Origin: Pigmentiphaga sp.
Lineage (GTDB): Bacteria > Pseudomonadota > Gammaproteobacteria > Burkholderiales > Burkholderiaceae_B
DNA length: 64,000 nucleotides
Assembly (NCBI GenBank): GCA_023228945.1
Contig: JALOAI010000010.1
Location: 62,001-126,000 of the forward strand
Direction: 5' to 3'
Part shown: in pieces, positions 42,764-52,315 of the stretch
Layout: every line of letters starts with the position of its first letter
Numbering within the stretch: the stretch's first letter is position 1
The notes under the pieces: generated by a model
Database searches by the model: none
Seen by the model: only the letters and a program-made list of their open reading frames with translations
Told to the model about the DNA's origin: nothing
Position numbers and translations under genes: made by a program

Positions 42764-43639
42764 CTAGCCATCCAGGGGCGCATCGGCGTCCCCTCCGGTG
42801 AGCAACACCTGGCGCAACGCGGCCAGCACCGGGGTGGTGTCCGGGCTGACGCCGCGCCAGAGGCGAAAACTTTCGGCCGCCTGTTCCACGAGCATCCCCA
42901 GGCCATCGGCAACGGCGGCGCCGCGGGCCTGGGACACCCGCATGAAAGGTGTGGGCTGGTTGCCGTACATCATGTCGTAGGCCCAGCCATCCTGGCGCCA
43001 GAGCCCATCCCAGGGTAGCTCGGGCACGTCGTCGTGTAGGCTGCTGGCGGTGGCGTTGACGACGAGATCCCAGCCGCCCTCGCGCCGTGCCGCGGCCAGA
43101 CCGCCGGCTTCCAGCCGGCCCTGGCCGTCGAGCCCCGCCAGGTCGCGTACCAGGCCGGACGCCCGGCTGGCGGTGCGGTTGACGACCCGCAGGCCGGCGC
43201 AGCCGCCGTCGAGCAGGGGACCGATCACGCCGCGCGCGGCGCCGCCGGCGCCGACCAGCAGGATGTGCGCGCCGGTCACGGGGGCTCCCAGCCGCTGGAG
43301 ATCGCGCAACAGACCCACGCCATCGGTGTTGCAGCCCGCCAGCTTTCCTTCGTGCCACCACAGGGTATTGACCGCGCCGGCCGCACGGGCACGAGGGCTG
43401 AGGTGATCGCGGGCCAGGTTCCAGGCTTCTTGCTTGAACGGAACGGTGACGTTCAGGCCGCGGCCGCCCTGGGCGAAGAAGTCGCGCACGCTGGCGGCAA
43501 AGCCGTCGAGCGGTGCCAGTCGGCGGCTGTAGCGCAGGGCTTCGCCGGTTTGGCGGGCGAAGGCCGCGTGGATCTGCGGCGAGCGGCTGTGGGCGATGGG
43601 ATTGCCGATCACGGCGTAGCGGTCGGGGGCTGCGGTCAT
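42764..43639 (-). CDS. aroE: Shikimate dehydrogenase
   Basis: A 291-residue NADPH-dependent enzyme that reduces 3-dehydroshikimate. Shikimate-binding residues are in IGNPIAHSRSPQIH and NVTVPFKQEAW (catalytic lysine), with the cofactor site GAGGAARGV and NRT. The start ATG at 43639 overlaps the stop of the TonB-like gene (ATGA). The open frame continues upstream over that gene, but the extension is not part of the family. A second shikimate-pathway gene, aroQ, lies 9 kb downstream. Confidence 0.94.
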   Translation of the reverse strand: MTAAPDRYAVIGNPIAHSRSPQIHAAFARQTGEALRYSRRLAPLDGFAASVRDFFAQGGRGLNVTVPFKQEAWNLARDHLSPRARAAGAVNTLWWHEGKLAGCNTDGVGLLRDLQRLGAPVTGAHILLVGAGGAARGVIGPLLDGGCAGLRVVNRTASRASGLVRDLAGLDGQGRLEAGGLAAARREGGWDLVVNATASSLHDDVPELPWDGLWRQDGWAYDMMYGNQPTPFMRVSQARGAAVADGLGMLVEQAAESFRLWRGVSPDTTPVLAALRQVLLTGGDADAPLDG

Positions 43640-44529
43640 GGGGTTTCGGTGCTGAGGGTGTCGTTCTCGAAGTGCCAGGTGCGGGTGATCGAGAGGATAT
43701 CCGCTTCGTGGCGAACCGCATCCGGAAATGGCGCGAACGGCGCGGCGCGCTGGACGATGGCCCGGGCGGCTTCGTTGATCTCGGGATGGATCGATGGGGT
43801 GTCGATCTCGATCCCCGCCAGCGAGCCATCGGCGCGGACGAGTACGGTCATCTGCAGGCTGCCATAGTAGCGGCCTTGCAGTTGCGGGGGATAGTGCCGG
43901 TTGCCGACGGTTTCCACGGCATTGCGCCATTGTTCGACGTATTCGGCGAAGATCCAGGGCGAGGTGGAAGGCGCGAAATAATGGCGCCGCGGCCGCTGGC
44001 CGTCCTCTCGCAGCCGCTGCGAGATCGCCGCGTATTGCTGCTGCAGGCGCGCCACCAGCGCGCTGGTGGCGGCCGGATCCTGGCCGTCGGTGAGCCCGGT
44101 CGAGGCCCCGGCCCGCTCTTCGTGGCCGGGATCCACGGCGATGGGCGCGCGGGTTTGCGTGAGCAGCGCCCGCTCGCTCGCCGTGACAAGCGCGGTGTCC
44201 GATCCTGGCTCGGCCGTGGCTGGCGGAACCCAGGCAACGCTCTCGGGCGCAGCGGGCAGCGGTGAACTTGGCAGGCCCGCGTCCTGCAGGCCGCCGCCGG
44301 CGGCCGCCGTCTGCGCCAGCGCGGCGGGCGCTTCGTCGGTGTCGGGGGTGCGCAGATTGAGCAACACGACTTCGATCGAGATCGGTGGCGTGCGGGCGGG
44401 CGGCTCCGGCGGCGCGAAGCGCAGGGCCAGCACCGCCGCATGGGCGAGCAGAGACAGCCCCAGGCCGATCCACAGAAAACGGCGGGGTGCGGCCGAAAGC
44501 GGTCTGGCGAAGGTCGTCGCGGCGTTCAC
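43636..44529 (-). CDS. TonB-like energy transducer protein
   Basis: A 297-residue protein with a membrane anchor at about residues 18-40 (FLWIGLGLSLLAHAAVLAL), a linker of about 150 residues and a TonB-type C-terminal domain (about 190-285: LQGRYYGSLQMTVLVRADGSLAGIEID, shown in part). The SxxxH pattern within the anchor (SLLAH) is that used by TonB/TolA to contact ExbB/ExbD. No exbB or exbD gene is nearby. It may power outer-membrane receptors or act in envelope integrity; its operon with aroE and mtgA does not decide between them. The Pro-rich linker typical of TonB is weak. Confidence 0.82.
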   Translation of the reverse strand: MNAATTFARPLSAAPRRFLWIGLGLSLLAHAAVLALRFAPPEPPARTPPISIEVVLLNLRTPDTDEAPAALAQTAAAGGGLQDAGLPSSPLPAAPESVAWVPPATAEPGSDTALVTASERALLTQTRAPIAVDPGHEERAGASTGLTDGQDPAATSALVARLQQQYAAISQRLREDGQRPRRHYFAPSTSPWIFAEYVEQWRNAVETVGNRHYPPQLQGRYYGSLQMTVLVRADGSLAGIEIDTPSIHPEINEAARAIVQRAAPFAPFPDAVRHEADILSITRTWHFENDTLSTETP

Positions 44530-44538
44530 GCGGCGATT

Positions 44539-45621
44539 TTACGAGGTGGCGACGGTGGCGGGGTGTCCCGGCCGGGTGGCCAGCCGGCTGCCGTCGTCGA
44601 ACAGCAGCTCGGCTTCGGGCCAGCGCAGCGCCGCCAGCTTGAATTCCTGGCCCACCGGATCGCCCGTCTTGCGTTCGATCCAGCGCCCCCCCACCGAATA
44701 ATCCACGCAGAAAACCTGGCCACGCGGGCCCAGCCAGGCATCCGGCGGCGCGCCCTGGAAAATGTCCAGGTAGCCGCGGCCGCGCACGGCGGGGCTCACC
44801 GGCCGGACCCGCCGCCAATAATGGCCCACCACCACCGGGATATCGTCGGTGTAGGCGTTCCACCAGGGCTGGCGATCGACGAAGCGCCAGCGGCCACCGG
44901 CGTAAAAGGGCCGTTGGCCCAGAGCCTCCAGGCCCGAGGTGAGCACCTTGAGCGGGTTCATCGATTGCTTGTCTGCCTCATGCTCGGCATGAGCGGCGAG
45001 CATGGCCGGCGTATGCTCCGGATCTTCGAGATCATGGCCCCAGCGCGCCAGCTCTTCGGCCATGCGCCGATCGAGCCCGGTGCGGCGTGCGCGTTCATGG
45101 GCCAGTTCTTCCCAGGCGTCGTACTGTGCCACCACGTCGGCGTCGCCCAGGGCGCGCACGGCGGCGATCGACGGCGCATGCCAGGCGGCGTGGACGATCC
45201 GCAGGTCGCCACGTTCGAGGATCAGCGGCAGTTGGCGGGCGAAGCGCAGAATCTCGGCGCGCTCCTCCGGTGCGGGCCGGGCAAACGGCGCATAGCGCGG
45301 GGTGTCGCGTTCCAGGCGTTCATCGAAGAACCAGCCCGAGCCGTCTTTGATATCGGCGCGCAGCAAATTGATTTCATGATTGCCCAGAATGCCCCAGGCA
45401 TGTCCGGCTTCGATCCAGCGCCGGACGTGGGCGAACACCGCCGGACTGTCGGGGCCGCGATCGCAGTAATCGCCGACGAAGACCAAGTGGCGGCCTTGGG
45501 GGTGGCTGCCGCTGGCGCGATAACCCAGGCGCTCCACCAATTGCAGTAGCGGCTCGGCTTCGCCGTGGATGTCGCCCACGATGTCGAGAGGCCCGCCCGG
45601 CAAGGTCTGGATCAGGGGCAT
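44539..45621 (-). CDS. Metallophosphoesterase
   Basis: A 360-residue PPP-type phosphoesterase with the metal-binding motifs GDIHGE, GDYCDRGPD and GNHE, and a histidine at VVGHYWR. The family covers protein phosphatases, Ap4A hydrolases and related enzymes; the length and the C-terminal extension do not match ApaH closely, so the substrate is unknown. It is nine bases upstream of the TonB-like gene and seven bases downstream of the MFS gene in the same direction. Confidence 0.85.
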   Translation of the reverse strand: MPLIQTLPGGPLDIVGDIHGEAEPLLQLVERLGYRASGSHPQGRHLVFVGDYCDRGPDSPAVFAHVRRWIEAGHAWGILGNHEINLLRADIKDGSGWFFDERLERDTPRYAPFARPAPEERAEILRFARQLPLILERGDLRIVHAAWHAPSIAAVRALGDADVVAQYDAWEELAHERARRTGLDRRMAEELARWGHDLEDPEHTPAMLAAHAEHEADKQSMNPLKVLTSGLEALGQRPFYAGGRWRFVDRQPWWNAYTDDIPVVVGHYWRRVRPVSPAVRGRGYLDIFQGAPPDAWLGPRGQVFCVDYSVGGRWIERKTGDPVGQEFKLAALRWPEAELLFDDGSRLATRPGHPATVATS

Positions 45622-45628
45622 GGCGGCC

Positions 45629-46819
45629 TCAGCGCGGCGTGGCGCGGGGATGCCAGCGCCAGAAAACCGCCGTGGCCAGCAAACCGAAAACGCCGATGGT
45701 GGCGATGCCGGTGGCCAGCGACAGCACGGCGGTCAGGGCCGCCAGCAGCGCCGGCCCGCCGCTGTTGCCGATGTCGACCATCAGCCGCCAGACGCCGAGG
45801 AAGGCGTTGCGCCCCTGGGCCGGCGCGGTGTCGGCCGCCATGGTCATCACGATGCCCGAACCGATGCCGTTGCCGAAGCCGAGCAGGAGTGACACCAGGA
45901 TGAAGGCGAACGGCGTGGTGGTGAGCGGCAGCAACAGCAGCGACACGCCCATCAGCAGCGTGGACGGCAGCACGACCCAAAGGCGGCCGTAGCGATCCAT
46001 CACTTTGCCGGCGGGATAGAACACCGCCATGTCGATTGCCGACACAAGGCCGTAGATGAGCGAAATGACGGTGGGCGACAAATGCAGGTGATCGGCCCAC
46101 AGCGGCAGGACGATCTGCCGCGAGGAGCGGATCGCGCCCACCAGCATCACACCGAAGCCCAGCGTGAGAAAGACCCGCCAATGGCTGCGCAGGATGTCGC
46201 GGGTGGTGACGCCGGCGGTTTTTTGCCCTGGCACCGGCCGGTTCTCGGGCGGCACGAAGTCGGGCGATCGGTAGGCGATTGCGGCGGCGCCGGCCATCGC
46301 CGCCATCGCCACCCAGTAGGCGCCCGTCAGCCCCAGCAGCGCGATGGCGCCGGCTCCCAGGAATGGCCCCACAAAGACGCCGATGCGGGTCGAGCCGCCC
46401 AGCGTGGAGAAGGCGCGGGCGCGCAGCGAGGCCGGCACGGCATCCACCAGATACGCCTGGCGGGCGAGCAGGAACACGGCCGTGGCCATGCCCACCATGA
46501 ATACCCCCAGGGCCAGGACGCCCAGCGAGGTGGCGAGGGCGCACAGCAACAGCGCGGCGCTGGTGAAACCGGCGGCCACCATCAGGGAGCGCCGCTCGCC
46601 ATAGCGGGCGGCCAGCCAGCCGGCGGGGATGTTGCTCACCAGCGAGCCGATGCCCACCAGCGCGGTGATGAAACCGGCCAGGGCGAGCGAGGCGCCGAGT
46701 TCGCGCGCGCTCAGCGCGATCACGGGCAGGATGGCGCCGTTGCTGACGCCATAGAGCACCGAAGGCCCGAAAGCCGGGATGGCGATCTGCTTGAGACTGA
46801 ACTCGGCGGGTTGCGGCAT
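45629..46819 (-). CDS. Major facilitator superfamily transporter
   Basis: A 396-residue carrier with twelve predicted membrane segments. The cytoplasmic loop between segments 2 and 3 has the MFS signature in the form GWLAARYGERRS, and the second half repeats it in weaker form (GKVMDRYGRLWV). A sugar-drug:proton antiporter-type efflux role is most likely, but the substrate cannot be judged. It lies between the nuclease and phosphatase genes with gaps of 9 and 7 bp. Confidence 0.87.
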   Translation of the reverse strand: MPQPAEFSLKQIAIPAFGPSVLYGVSNGAILPVIALSARELGASLALAGFITALVGIGSLVSNIPAGWLAARYGERRSLMVAAGFTSAALLLCALATSLGVLALGVFMVGMATAVFLLARQAYLVDAVPASLRARAFSTLGGSTRIGVFVGPFLGAGAIALLGLTGAYWVAMAAMAGAAAIAYRSPDFVPPENRPVPGQKTAGVTTRDILRSHWRVFLTLGFGVMLVGAIRSSRQIVLPLWADHLHLSPTVISLIYGLVSAIDMAVFYPAGKVMDRYGRLWVVLPSTLLMGVSLLLLPLTTTPFAFILVSLLLGFGNGIGSGIVMTMAADTAPAQGRNAFLGVWRLMVDIGNSGGPALLAALTAVLSLATGIATIGVFGLLATAVFWRWHPRATPR

Positions 46820-46828
46820 GGGCGGGAT

Positions 46829-48811
46829 CTACTGCCGGGTGCTCGACTCGTCGTCCGCGGCCCAGGCTTCTTCGGGATTGGCGGCCGGTTCTCCGGTTTC
46901 CGCGAAGTACTCCTCTGCGGCCGCGGTGGGCGCGCCGTCGCCGGCAAAGCGGCACTGCAGCGTCAGATCGACTTCGTCCACGCCCAGGATATCGAGCGAG
47001 ATCACATGCCCGCGAGGCAGTTCGGGCATGCCCGGCACCCGGGTGAACAGCGGCGCGTGCGCCAGGCGCACGAGATCGTCGCGGATCACCACCGCCTCGG
47101 TGCGGGTGATGTTCTCTTGCTGCAGCCAGCGCAGGCACCAATAGCGTTCCATGTTGTCCTGGAACTCATGGTAGGCGGAGTACTTGGCTTCAAAGGCGCT
47201 GATGACGGCAAAGAGATCGGCGTCGCGAGGTTTGTACGGCGCCGCCAGCGGCGCCGACACGCCATGGTCGGCCACGGCGATCAACTGCTGCTGGTTGACG
47301 AGGTCGACGTAGCGTCGCAGCGGCGAGGTGCACCAGGCGTACTGGGGCACGCCCATGGAGTCGTGCGGCAGGGCGTGGGTGCTCATGCGCACCCGGTTGG
47401 CCTGCTGCGACCGATAAATGCCGGGCACGCCGTGTTCGGCCAGCAGGCGGCCCCAAGTGACGTTGGCCAGAATCATGTACTCGGACACCAGGCGGTCGAG
47501 CGGCGCGCCGCGCTGGCGCTGCACGATACGAACGGTGGCATCCGGATCGCGGGGGTCGCCTTCGAGGTAAAAGCTGAACTCCACACGGTTGTGGAGTTCG
47601 GGCTTGCCCCGGATGGTTTCGCGTACGCGTTGCAGGGCCTGCGCGGCGCGCCAGAGCGGGCGCAGCAGCTCGGCATGCGGCAGCGGCGCGTCCGGCTGGT
47701 TCAGGGCGGTCTCACTGACCTGCGGCTCGAGCACGGGCAGGCGCAGGTTCTCGACCACGCTCACCGCCTCGACCCGGGTTTCGACGTCGCTGACGTGGCC
47801 GTCATGCGTGTCGATGGTGGCGTACAGCGAGAGGGCCGGCACCGGCCGGCCGGCATCCAGCGAGTACTCGGCGATCAAGGCGTCCGACAGCATCGGGATC
47901 TTGTCGCCCGGCATGTATACGGTAGACATCCGGGCCCGCGCGGCCTGGTCGAGCGGCGTATCGCGCATCACGACGAGGGCCGGAGCGGCGATATGGATAC
48001 CCACGCGGACCCGGCCTTCGCCGAGGTCGGTGGCCGACAGGGCGTCGTCGATTTCGGTCGTGGTGGTGTCGTCGAAGGAATAGGCCCGGACATCGGCCAG
48101 CGGCAGTTCGCGGCCGCTGGCGGGCGAGGGCAGTTCCGGAAAATCCGTGCCGCGCGGGAAGAGTTCGAGTTCAAAGCGATGCCGCAGCAAACCCAGCGGG
48201 TGGGGCCAGGCGCCCAGGCGCAGCAGCAGCCGGACGGGACTGATCTGGCCTCGCTCGCAGGCGAGATCCAGGGCCTTCCATTCCATGGCGTTTTTATCAG
48301 GCTTGAAGGCCAGGGTGTCGGCGAGGCGGGCGATGGCTTCGGGCAGCTCGCCCGCCAGCATCCCCTCGGCCCAGGCTTCCTGCTGTTCGGCCTGCCGGCG
48401 CTTTTTGTCGAGCGCGGCGAGGGCGGCCTCGAGCACGTCGGGCGGCGCGGGCCGGTAGCGGCCGCGTCCGCGGCGATGGAAGTACACCGGGGCGGCATGC
48501 AGTTGCAGGAGCATGGCGCAGGTTTCGACCGCGCTGGGGGGGTGACCGAAGTATTCGTGGGCCAGATCGGCGACGTCGAACTCATCCTGCGGCGCCACTT
48601 CCCACAGGAAGGCCGGGTCGAGTTCGGCGCCGGCCTCTTGTGCCTGGGCCAGGATCTGGTCGGGCGGCGGTTGCTCGAAACGCAAGACCACGGTGTTTTT
48701 CTTGATCTTGCTGCGCTTGCCGCTCACCGCCTCCACCTGGAGCGTGGCGTCGGCTTCGCTCAGGATGGTGGCAGGCTTGAATGCGCCGTCGTCTTCGAAG
48801 AGAACATGCAT
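46829..48811 (-). CDS. RNase II/R (VacB) family exoribonuclease
   Basis: A 660-residue 3'-to-5' exoribonuclease. The RNB catalytic domain (about residues 240-560) has the aspartate cluster in FDDTTTTEIDDALSATD and the conserved segment TSPLRRYVDLVNQQQL near its end. The N-terminal part does not show a clear cold-shock domain pair, and the C-terminal S1 domain is only partly recognisable, so this is a divergent branch of the family rather than classical RNase R. The true start is the ATG at 48811; upstream sequence in frame belongs to the esterase gene region. Confidence 0.88.
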   Translation of the reverse strand: MHVLFEDDGAFKPATILSEADATLQVEAVSGKRSKIKKNTVVLRFEQPPPDQILAQAQEAGAELDPAFLWEVAPQDEFDVADLAHEYFGHPPSAVETCAMLLQLHAAPVYFHRRGRGRYRPAPPDVLEAALAALDKKRRQAEQQEAWAEGMLAGELPEAIARLADTLAFKPDKNAMEWKALDLACERGQISPVRLLLRLGAWPHPLGLLRHRFELELFPRGTDFPELPSPASGRELPLADVRAYSFDDTTTTEIDDALSATDLGEGRVRVGIHIAAPALVVMRDTPLDQAARARMSTVYMPGDKIPMLSDALIAEYSLDAGRPVPALSLYATIDTHDGHVSDVETRVEAVSVVENLRLPVLEPQVSETALNQPDAPLPHAELLRPLWRAAQALQRVRETIRGKPELHNRVEFSFYLEGDPRDPDATVRIVQRQRGAPLDRLVSEYMILANVTWGRLLAEHGVPGIYRSQQANRVRMSTHALPHDSMGVPQYAWCTSPLRRYVDLVNQQQLIAVADHGVSAPLAAPYKPRDADLFAVISAFEAKYSAYHEFQDNMERYWCLRWLQQENITRTEAVVIRDDLVRLAHAPLFTRVPGMPELPRGHVISLDILGVDEVDLTLQCRFAGDGAPTAAAEEYFAETGEPAANPEEAWAADDESSTRQ

Positions 48812-48825
48812 GTTGGAGAAGCCGG

Positions 48826-49419
48826 TTAGGAGGAGGGCCGGGCCGTACTGGCGATGCCGGCGAATTCGAGCACTTGCGGCAGCCACTCGGCGAAGTCGCT
48901 GAAGGCATGGTCGCCGCCTTCGACGATGATTTGCCGGGCGCCGGCGTAGTGCTCGCGCATATCGCGCCAATCGAGCAGCTCATCGCCGGTGGCGGCGAGC
49001 AGAAGGTAGCGTTCGGGCCGCGTGATGCGGGGGACGGCCAGCGCGGCCAGCTCGTCCACATATTCGGGGCGGAAATCGAAGGGCTCGTCGCTATGGTACA
49101 TGCGGTGCCGGCCCACGTGGCGGCTCAGCTCGCGTGTGGCATGCACGACCGGATTGACGACGATGGCCCGTGCGCCGGTGCGCTCGGCCAACCAGGTGGC
49201 GTAGAAGCCGCCCAGCGACGAACCGATGACCACCGCCCGGCTCGCGTCGTGGCCAGCCAGTTCGGCCGCGGCCAGATCGGCCGCGGCGCGCGGCGAGGCC
49301 GGCAGCTGCGGGCAGCCCCAGGCCGGGGCCAAGCCCCGTTCATGCATGGCCTGGGCCATCAGCCGCGCCTTGAATGAGGCCGGGGACGAACGGAAGCCGT
49401 GGAGATAGAGGAGTTTCAT
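48826..49419 (-). CDS. YqiA-like alpha/beta-hydrolase esterase
   Basis: A 197-residue hydrolase starting MKLLYLHGFRSSPASFKA. It has the nucleophile elbow IGSSLGGFYATWLA with the serine, an aspartate in LLAATGDELLDW and the histidine in VEGGDHAFSDF. This matches the small YqiA/YcfP esterase group. The gene is between mpl and the RNB nuclease; linkage with these does not indicate a substrate. GATAGAGGAG precedes the ATG. Confidence 0.87.
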   Translation of the reverse strand: MKLLYLHGFRSSPASFKARLMAQAMHERGLAPAWGCPQLPASPRAAADLAAAELAGHDASRAVVIGSSLGGFYATWLAERTGARAIVVNPVVHATRELSRHVGRHRMYHSDEPFDFRPEYVDELAALAVPRITRPERYLLLAATGDELLDWRDMREHYAGARQIIVEGGDHAFSDFAEWLPQVLEFAGIASTARPSS

Positions 49420-49483
49420 GGACGGGCTCCGGCCTGGCGGAACGAGGCCGGCAACGCACGGCGGCCATGGCGATGGCGGTGTG

Positions 49484-50875
49484 TCATAGTCCCGCTCCGG
49501 CCGTCTGGGCCAGGCCCTCGAGCAGGCGCTGGTGCACGCCACCGAAGCCGCCGTTGCTCATGACCAGGATGCGGTCGCCGGGCCGGGCTGCCGCGCAAAC
49601 GTCGGCCACCAGGGCGTCGAGATCGGTATGGCAGACCGCACGCGCGCCCAGCGGCGCGAGCGCCGCCGCCGGCGACCACTGCACGGCATCGCGGCCGACG
49701 GGGGCGTTGTAGCAATAGACGAGATCGGCGCGGGCCAGGGCGTCGGGCAGGCGGGCGGCCAGCGTACCCAGCTTCATGGTGTTGGAGCGAGGTTCCAGCA
49801 CCGCCAGCAGCCGGCCTGCGGTAAAGGTTTCGCGCAGCCCCGCGATGGTGGTGGCGATGGCCGTGGGGTGATGGGCGAAGTCGTCGATCACCGTGACGCC
49901 CCGCACCGTGCCGCGGACTTCCTGGCGCCGGCGCACGCCGATGAAGCTGCCCAGGGCGGCGATGGCGGTTTCGGGTTCAACGCCCACGTGGCGCGCCGCC
50001 AGCAGGGCGGCCAGGGCGTTGGCGCGATTATGCTCGCCGTGGTGCGACCAGCGTACGGTGCCGACGGCGGCGGCGCCCCGGCGGACCTCGAAGCTGCCGT
50101 CGGCTGCCACCGGCCCCAGATGCCAGCCGTCGGTCAGCCCGGGCCGCTCCAGGGCCGACCAGCAGCCGCGCTCCAGCACGCGGTCGAGCGCCGGCTCGCC
50201 AGCCGGCGCGATGATCAGGCCCTGGCGGGGAATGGTGCGAACCAAGTGGTGGAACTGGGTCTCGATCGCGCCAAGATCGGCAAAGATGTCGGCATGGTCG
50301 TACTCGAGATTGTTCAAAATGGCGGTGCGGGGCCGGTAGTGCACGAACTTCGAGCGCTTGTCGAAGAAGGCGGTGTCGTACTCGTCGGCCTCGATCACAA
50401 AAGGCGAGGGGCCGCGGCCGGCCGGCGACAGGCGCGCCGAGACGCCGAAATCCTGTGGCACGCCGCCCACCAGGAACGACGGCGCCAGCCCCGCGGCTTC
50501 CAGGATATGGGCAAGCATGGCGGTGGTGGTGGTTTTGCCGTGCGTGCCCGCCACCGCCAGAACATGGCGCCCGGGCAGCAGGTGTTCGCCCAGCCACTGC
50601 GGGCCCGACACATACGGCAGCCCGGCGTCGAGAATGGCTTCCATCAGCGGGTTGCCCCGCGTGACCACGTTGCCGACCACGTAGAGATCGGCGCCCAGAC
50701 CGATCTGCCCGGCATCGAAACCCTCGATGAGGTCGATGCCTTGCTCCTGCAACTGGGTGCTCATGGGCGGATAGACGTTGGCGTCGCAGCCGCTGACCCG
50801 ATGGCCGGCGGAGCGCGCCAGCAAGGCCAGGCCGCCCATGAAGGTGCCGCAGATACCGAGAATGTGTAAGTGCAT
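49484..50875 (-). CDS. mpl: UDP-N-acetylmuramate:L-Ala-gamma-D-Glu-meso-DAP ligase
   Basis: A 463-residue Mur-ligase-family enzyme that reattaches the recycled murein tripeptide to UDP-MurNAc. It has an N-terminal nucleotide region (LGICGTFMGGLALLA), the ATP loop VAGTHGKTTTTAMLA, EADEYDTAFFDKRSKF and DDFAHHPTAI. The start is MHLHILGICG at 50875. Peptidoglycan recycling also explains ampD at the right end of the window. It is divergent from the next gene, with about 130 bp between the starts. Confidence 0.94.
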   Translation of the reverse strand: MHLHILGICGTFMGGLALLARSAGHRVSGCDANVYPPMSTQLQEQGIDLIEGFDAGQIGLGADLYVVGNVVTRGNPLMEAILDAGLPYVSGPQWLGEHLLPGRHVLAVAGTHGKTTTTAMLAHILEAAGLAPSFLVGGVPQDFGVSARLSPAGRGPSPFVIEADEYDTAFFDKRSKFVHYRPRTAILNNLEYDHADIFADLGAIETQFHHLVRTIPRQGLIIAPAGEPALDRVLERGCWSALERPGLTDGWHLGPVAADGSFEVRRGAAAVGTVRWSHHGEHNRANALAALLAARHVGVEPETAIAALGSFIGVRRRQEVRGTVRGVTVIDDFAHHPTAIATTIAGLRETFTAGRLLAVLEPRSNTMKLGTLAARLPDALARADLVYCYNAPVGRDAVQWSPAAALAPLGARAVCHTDLDALVADVCAAARPGDRILVMSNGGFGGVHQRLLEGLAQTAGAGL

Positions 50876-51006
50876 GGCCGGCATTGTAGAACGATCGGAC
50901 CGGCGCACCGGCGGCCCGGCGTTCGGCCAGGCGCCCGGTGGCCGGGCGATCCGGCGGCCGGCGCGCGGCGTTCTGGACCGGCGCACCGGCATGGCACAAT
51001 AACGCC

Positions 51007-51618
51007 ATGAACTCTCCGACGTTGCGCGACGAAATCGCCCACGCCGCGGCACGCATGATCGCCGAGGATGGGCTGGATTACAGCACCGCCAAGCGCAAGG
51101 CCGTGCGCCAGTTGCTGGGGCAGAGCCAGCCGCCGCGGGGCGAGCTCATGCCCGACAACGCTCAGGTCGAAGACGCGGTACGCGAATACCAGGCGCTGTA
51201 CATGGGCGACACGCAGCCGCTGCGGCTGCGCGAGCTGCGCGAGCACGCCCTGGTGCTGATGGATTGGCTCGCGCCATTTCGGCCCCTGGTGACCGGCGCG
51301 GTCTGGAACGGCACGGCCGGCGAACACAGCGAGATCGTGCTGCAGTGTTTCGTCGATTCCGCCAAGGATCTCGCCATCTTCCTGCTCAACGAAGGCATTG
51401 CCTACGAGGTCGACGAGCGTGCCGACTTCCGTGGCCGGGGCACCGTCGAGGCCCTGCATTTCCGCCGGCATGGCGAGGATGTCGTGCTGGTGGTCTACGA
51501 CCACGACGCCATGCGCGGCGCCTTGCGCCCGGCGGGAGGCCGCAGCGAGCGTGGCGATCGGCGCGCCCTCGAACAACGGATGGCCGCGGCCGCCGAGTCC
51601 GCCGGAGGCCAGCCATGA
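51007..51618 (+). CDS. Protein of unknown function coupled to tlpA-like gene
   Basis: A 203-residue cytosolic protein that I cannot name with certainty. The segment TGAVWNGTAGEHSEIVLQCF resembles the GS-x10-D region of nucleotidyltransferases, but its two-aspartate metal motif is not clear. The rest is mixed helix and strand, with a basic C-terminal tail (ERGDRRALEQR). Its stop overlaps the ATG of the thioredoxin-like gene by four bases, so the two are co-translated. The ATG at 51007 has no strong ribosome-binding site. Confidence 0.72.
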   Translation: MNSPTLRDEIAHAAARMIAEDGLDYSTAKRKAVRQLLGQSQPPRGELMPDNAQVEDAVREYQALYMGDTQPLRLRELREHALVLMDWLAPFRPLVTGAVWNGTAGEHSEIVLQCFVDSAKDLAIFLLNEGIAYEVDERADFRGRGTVEALHFRRHGEDVVLVVYDHDAMRGALRPAGGRSERGDRRALEQRMAAAAESAGGQP

Positions 51619-52232
51619 CGCGCCCTGTCGCCGAACTTGGCCGGCTGTCCGTCAGCGACCACGGCATGGCGCCGGCACCACACGGTCCCGCAGCGGGGGC
51701 CTGGTCGCGCCGCCGCTGGCTGGGGCTGGCCCTGGCCGTGGCGGGTGTCCAGCTCGCCGGCTGCGGGCGCGACGAGTCGTCGCCGGCCGCCGCGGCCGAA
51801 ATCCGGGCGCTGGCGGCGCTGCGCGCGGCCAGTCTCGCCAATCTCGATGGTGGTACCGAGTCGCTCTCGCAATGGGCGGGGCAGCCCTGGCTGGTCAATT
51901 TCTGGGCCACCTGGTGCCCGCCCTGCGTGCACGAGATGCCCGATCTCGATCGCTTGCAGGCCGATTTTCCGCAGGTGCGCTTCATCGGGCTCGGGATCGA
52001 CAGCATCGAGAGCATGCGCGCCTTTCGCGAGCGGGTGCCGGTGGGCTATCCCTTGCTCGAGGCCAGGGCGGAGGGGCTGGATTGGTCGCGGGCGCTGGGC
52101 AACGAGGCGGGCGGCCTGCCTTTTACCTTCATCCTCGACGCCAGCGGCAACCTCCGCTATCGCGTGGCCGGCCGCATCGATCCAGAGGTGCTTACGGCCC
52201 AGTTGCGGCCGCTGGTCGACACCGCCGGCTAA
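51615..52232 (+). CDS. TlpA-like thioredoxin-fold lipoprotein
   Basis: A 205-residue exported protein. A long N-terminus with a twin-arginine-like pair (SRRRWLGLALAVAGVQLAGC) ends in a lipobox (LAGC), so the mature protein should be lipid-anchored in the periplasm. The thioredoxin fold carries the active-site motif WATWCPPC and the cis-proline segment GGLPFTFIL. It probably reduces or rearranges disulfides in the envelope, for example in cytochrome c maturation; no cytochrome genes are near. Translation is coupled to the previous gene. Confidence 0.9.
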   Translation: MTRPVAELGRLSVSDHGMAPAPHGPAAGAWSRRRWLGLALAVAGVQLAGCGRDESSPAAAAEIRALAALRAASLANLDGGTESLSQWAGQPWLVNFWATWCPPCVHEMPDLDRLQADFPQVRFIGLGIDSIESMRAFRERVPVGYPLLEARAEGLDWSRALGNEAGGLPFTFILDASGNLRYRVAGRIDPEVLTAQLRPLVDTAG

Positions 52233-52315
52233 CGGTTTTTCAGCCGCCGCGCGCATAATGCGGTATAAAGCTGGGTGGACAACTGCCCCGATTTAGCGTC
52301 AAAATCGCGCCCTTT

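Noticed and set aside
46082..48829. A 915-codon plus-strand open frame over the MFS and nuclease genes
   Set aside because: It mirrors two well-supported minus-strand genes and crosses their boundary without a start signal.
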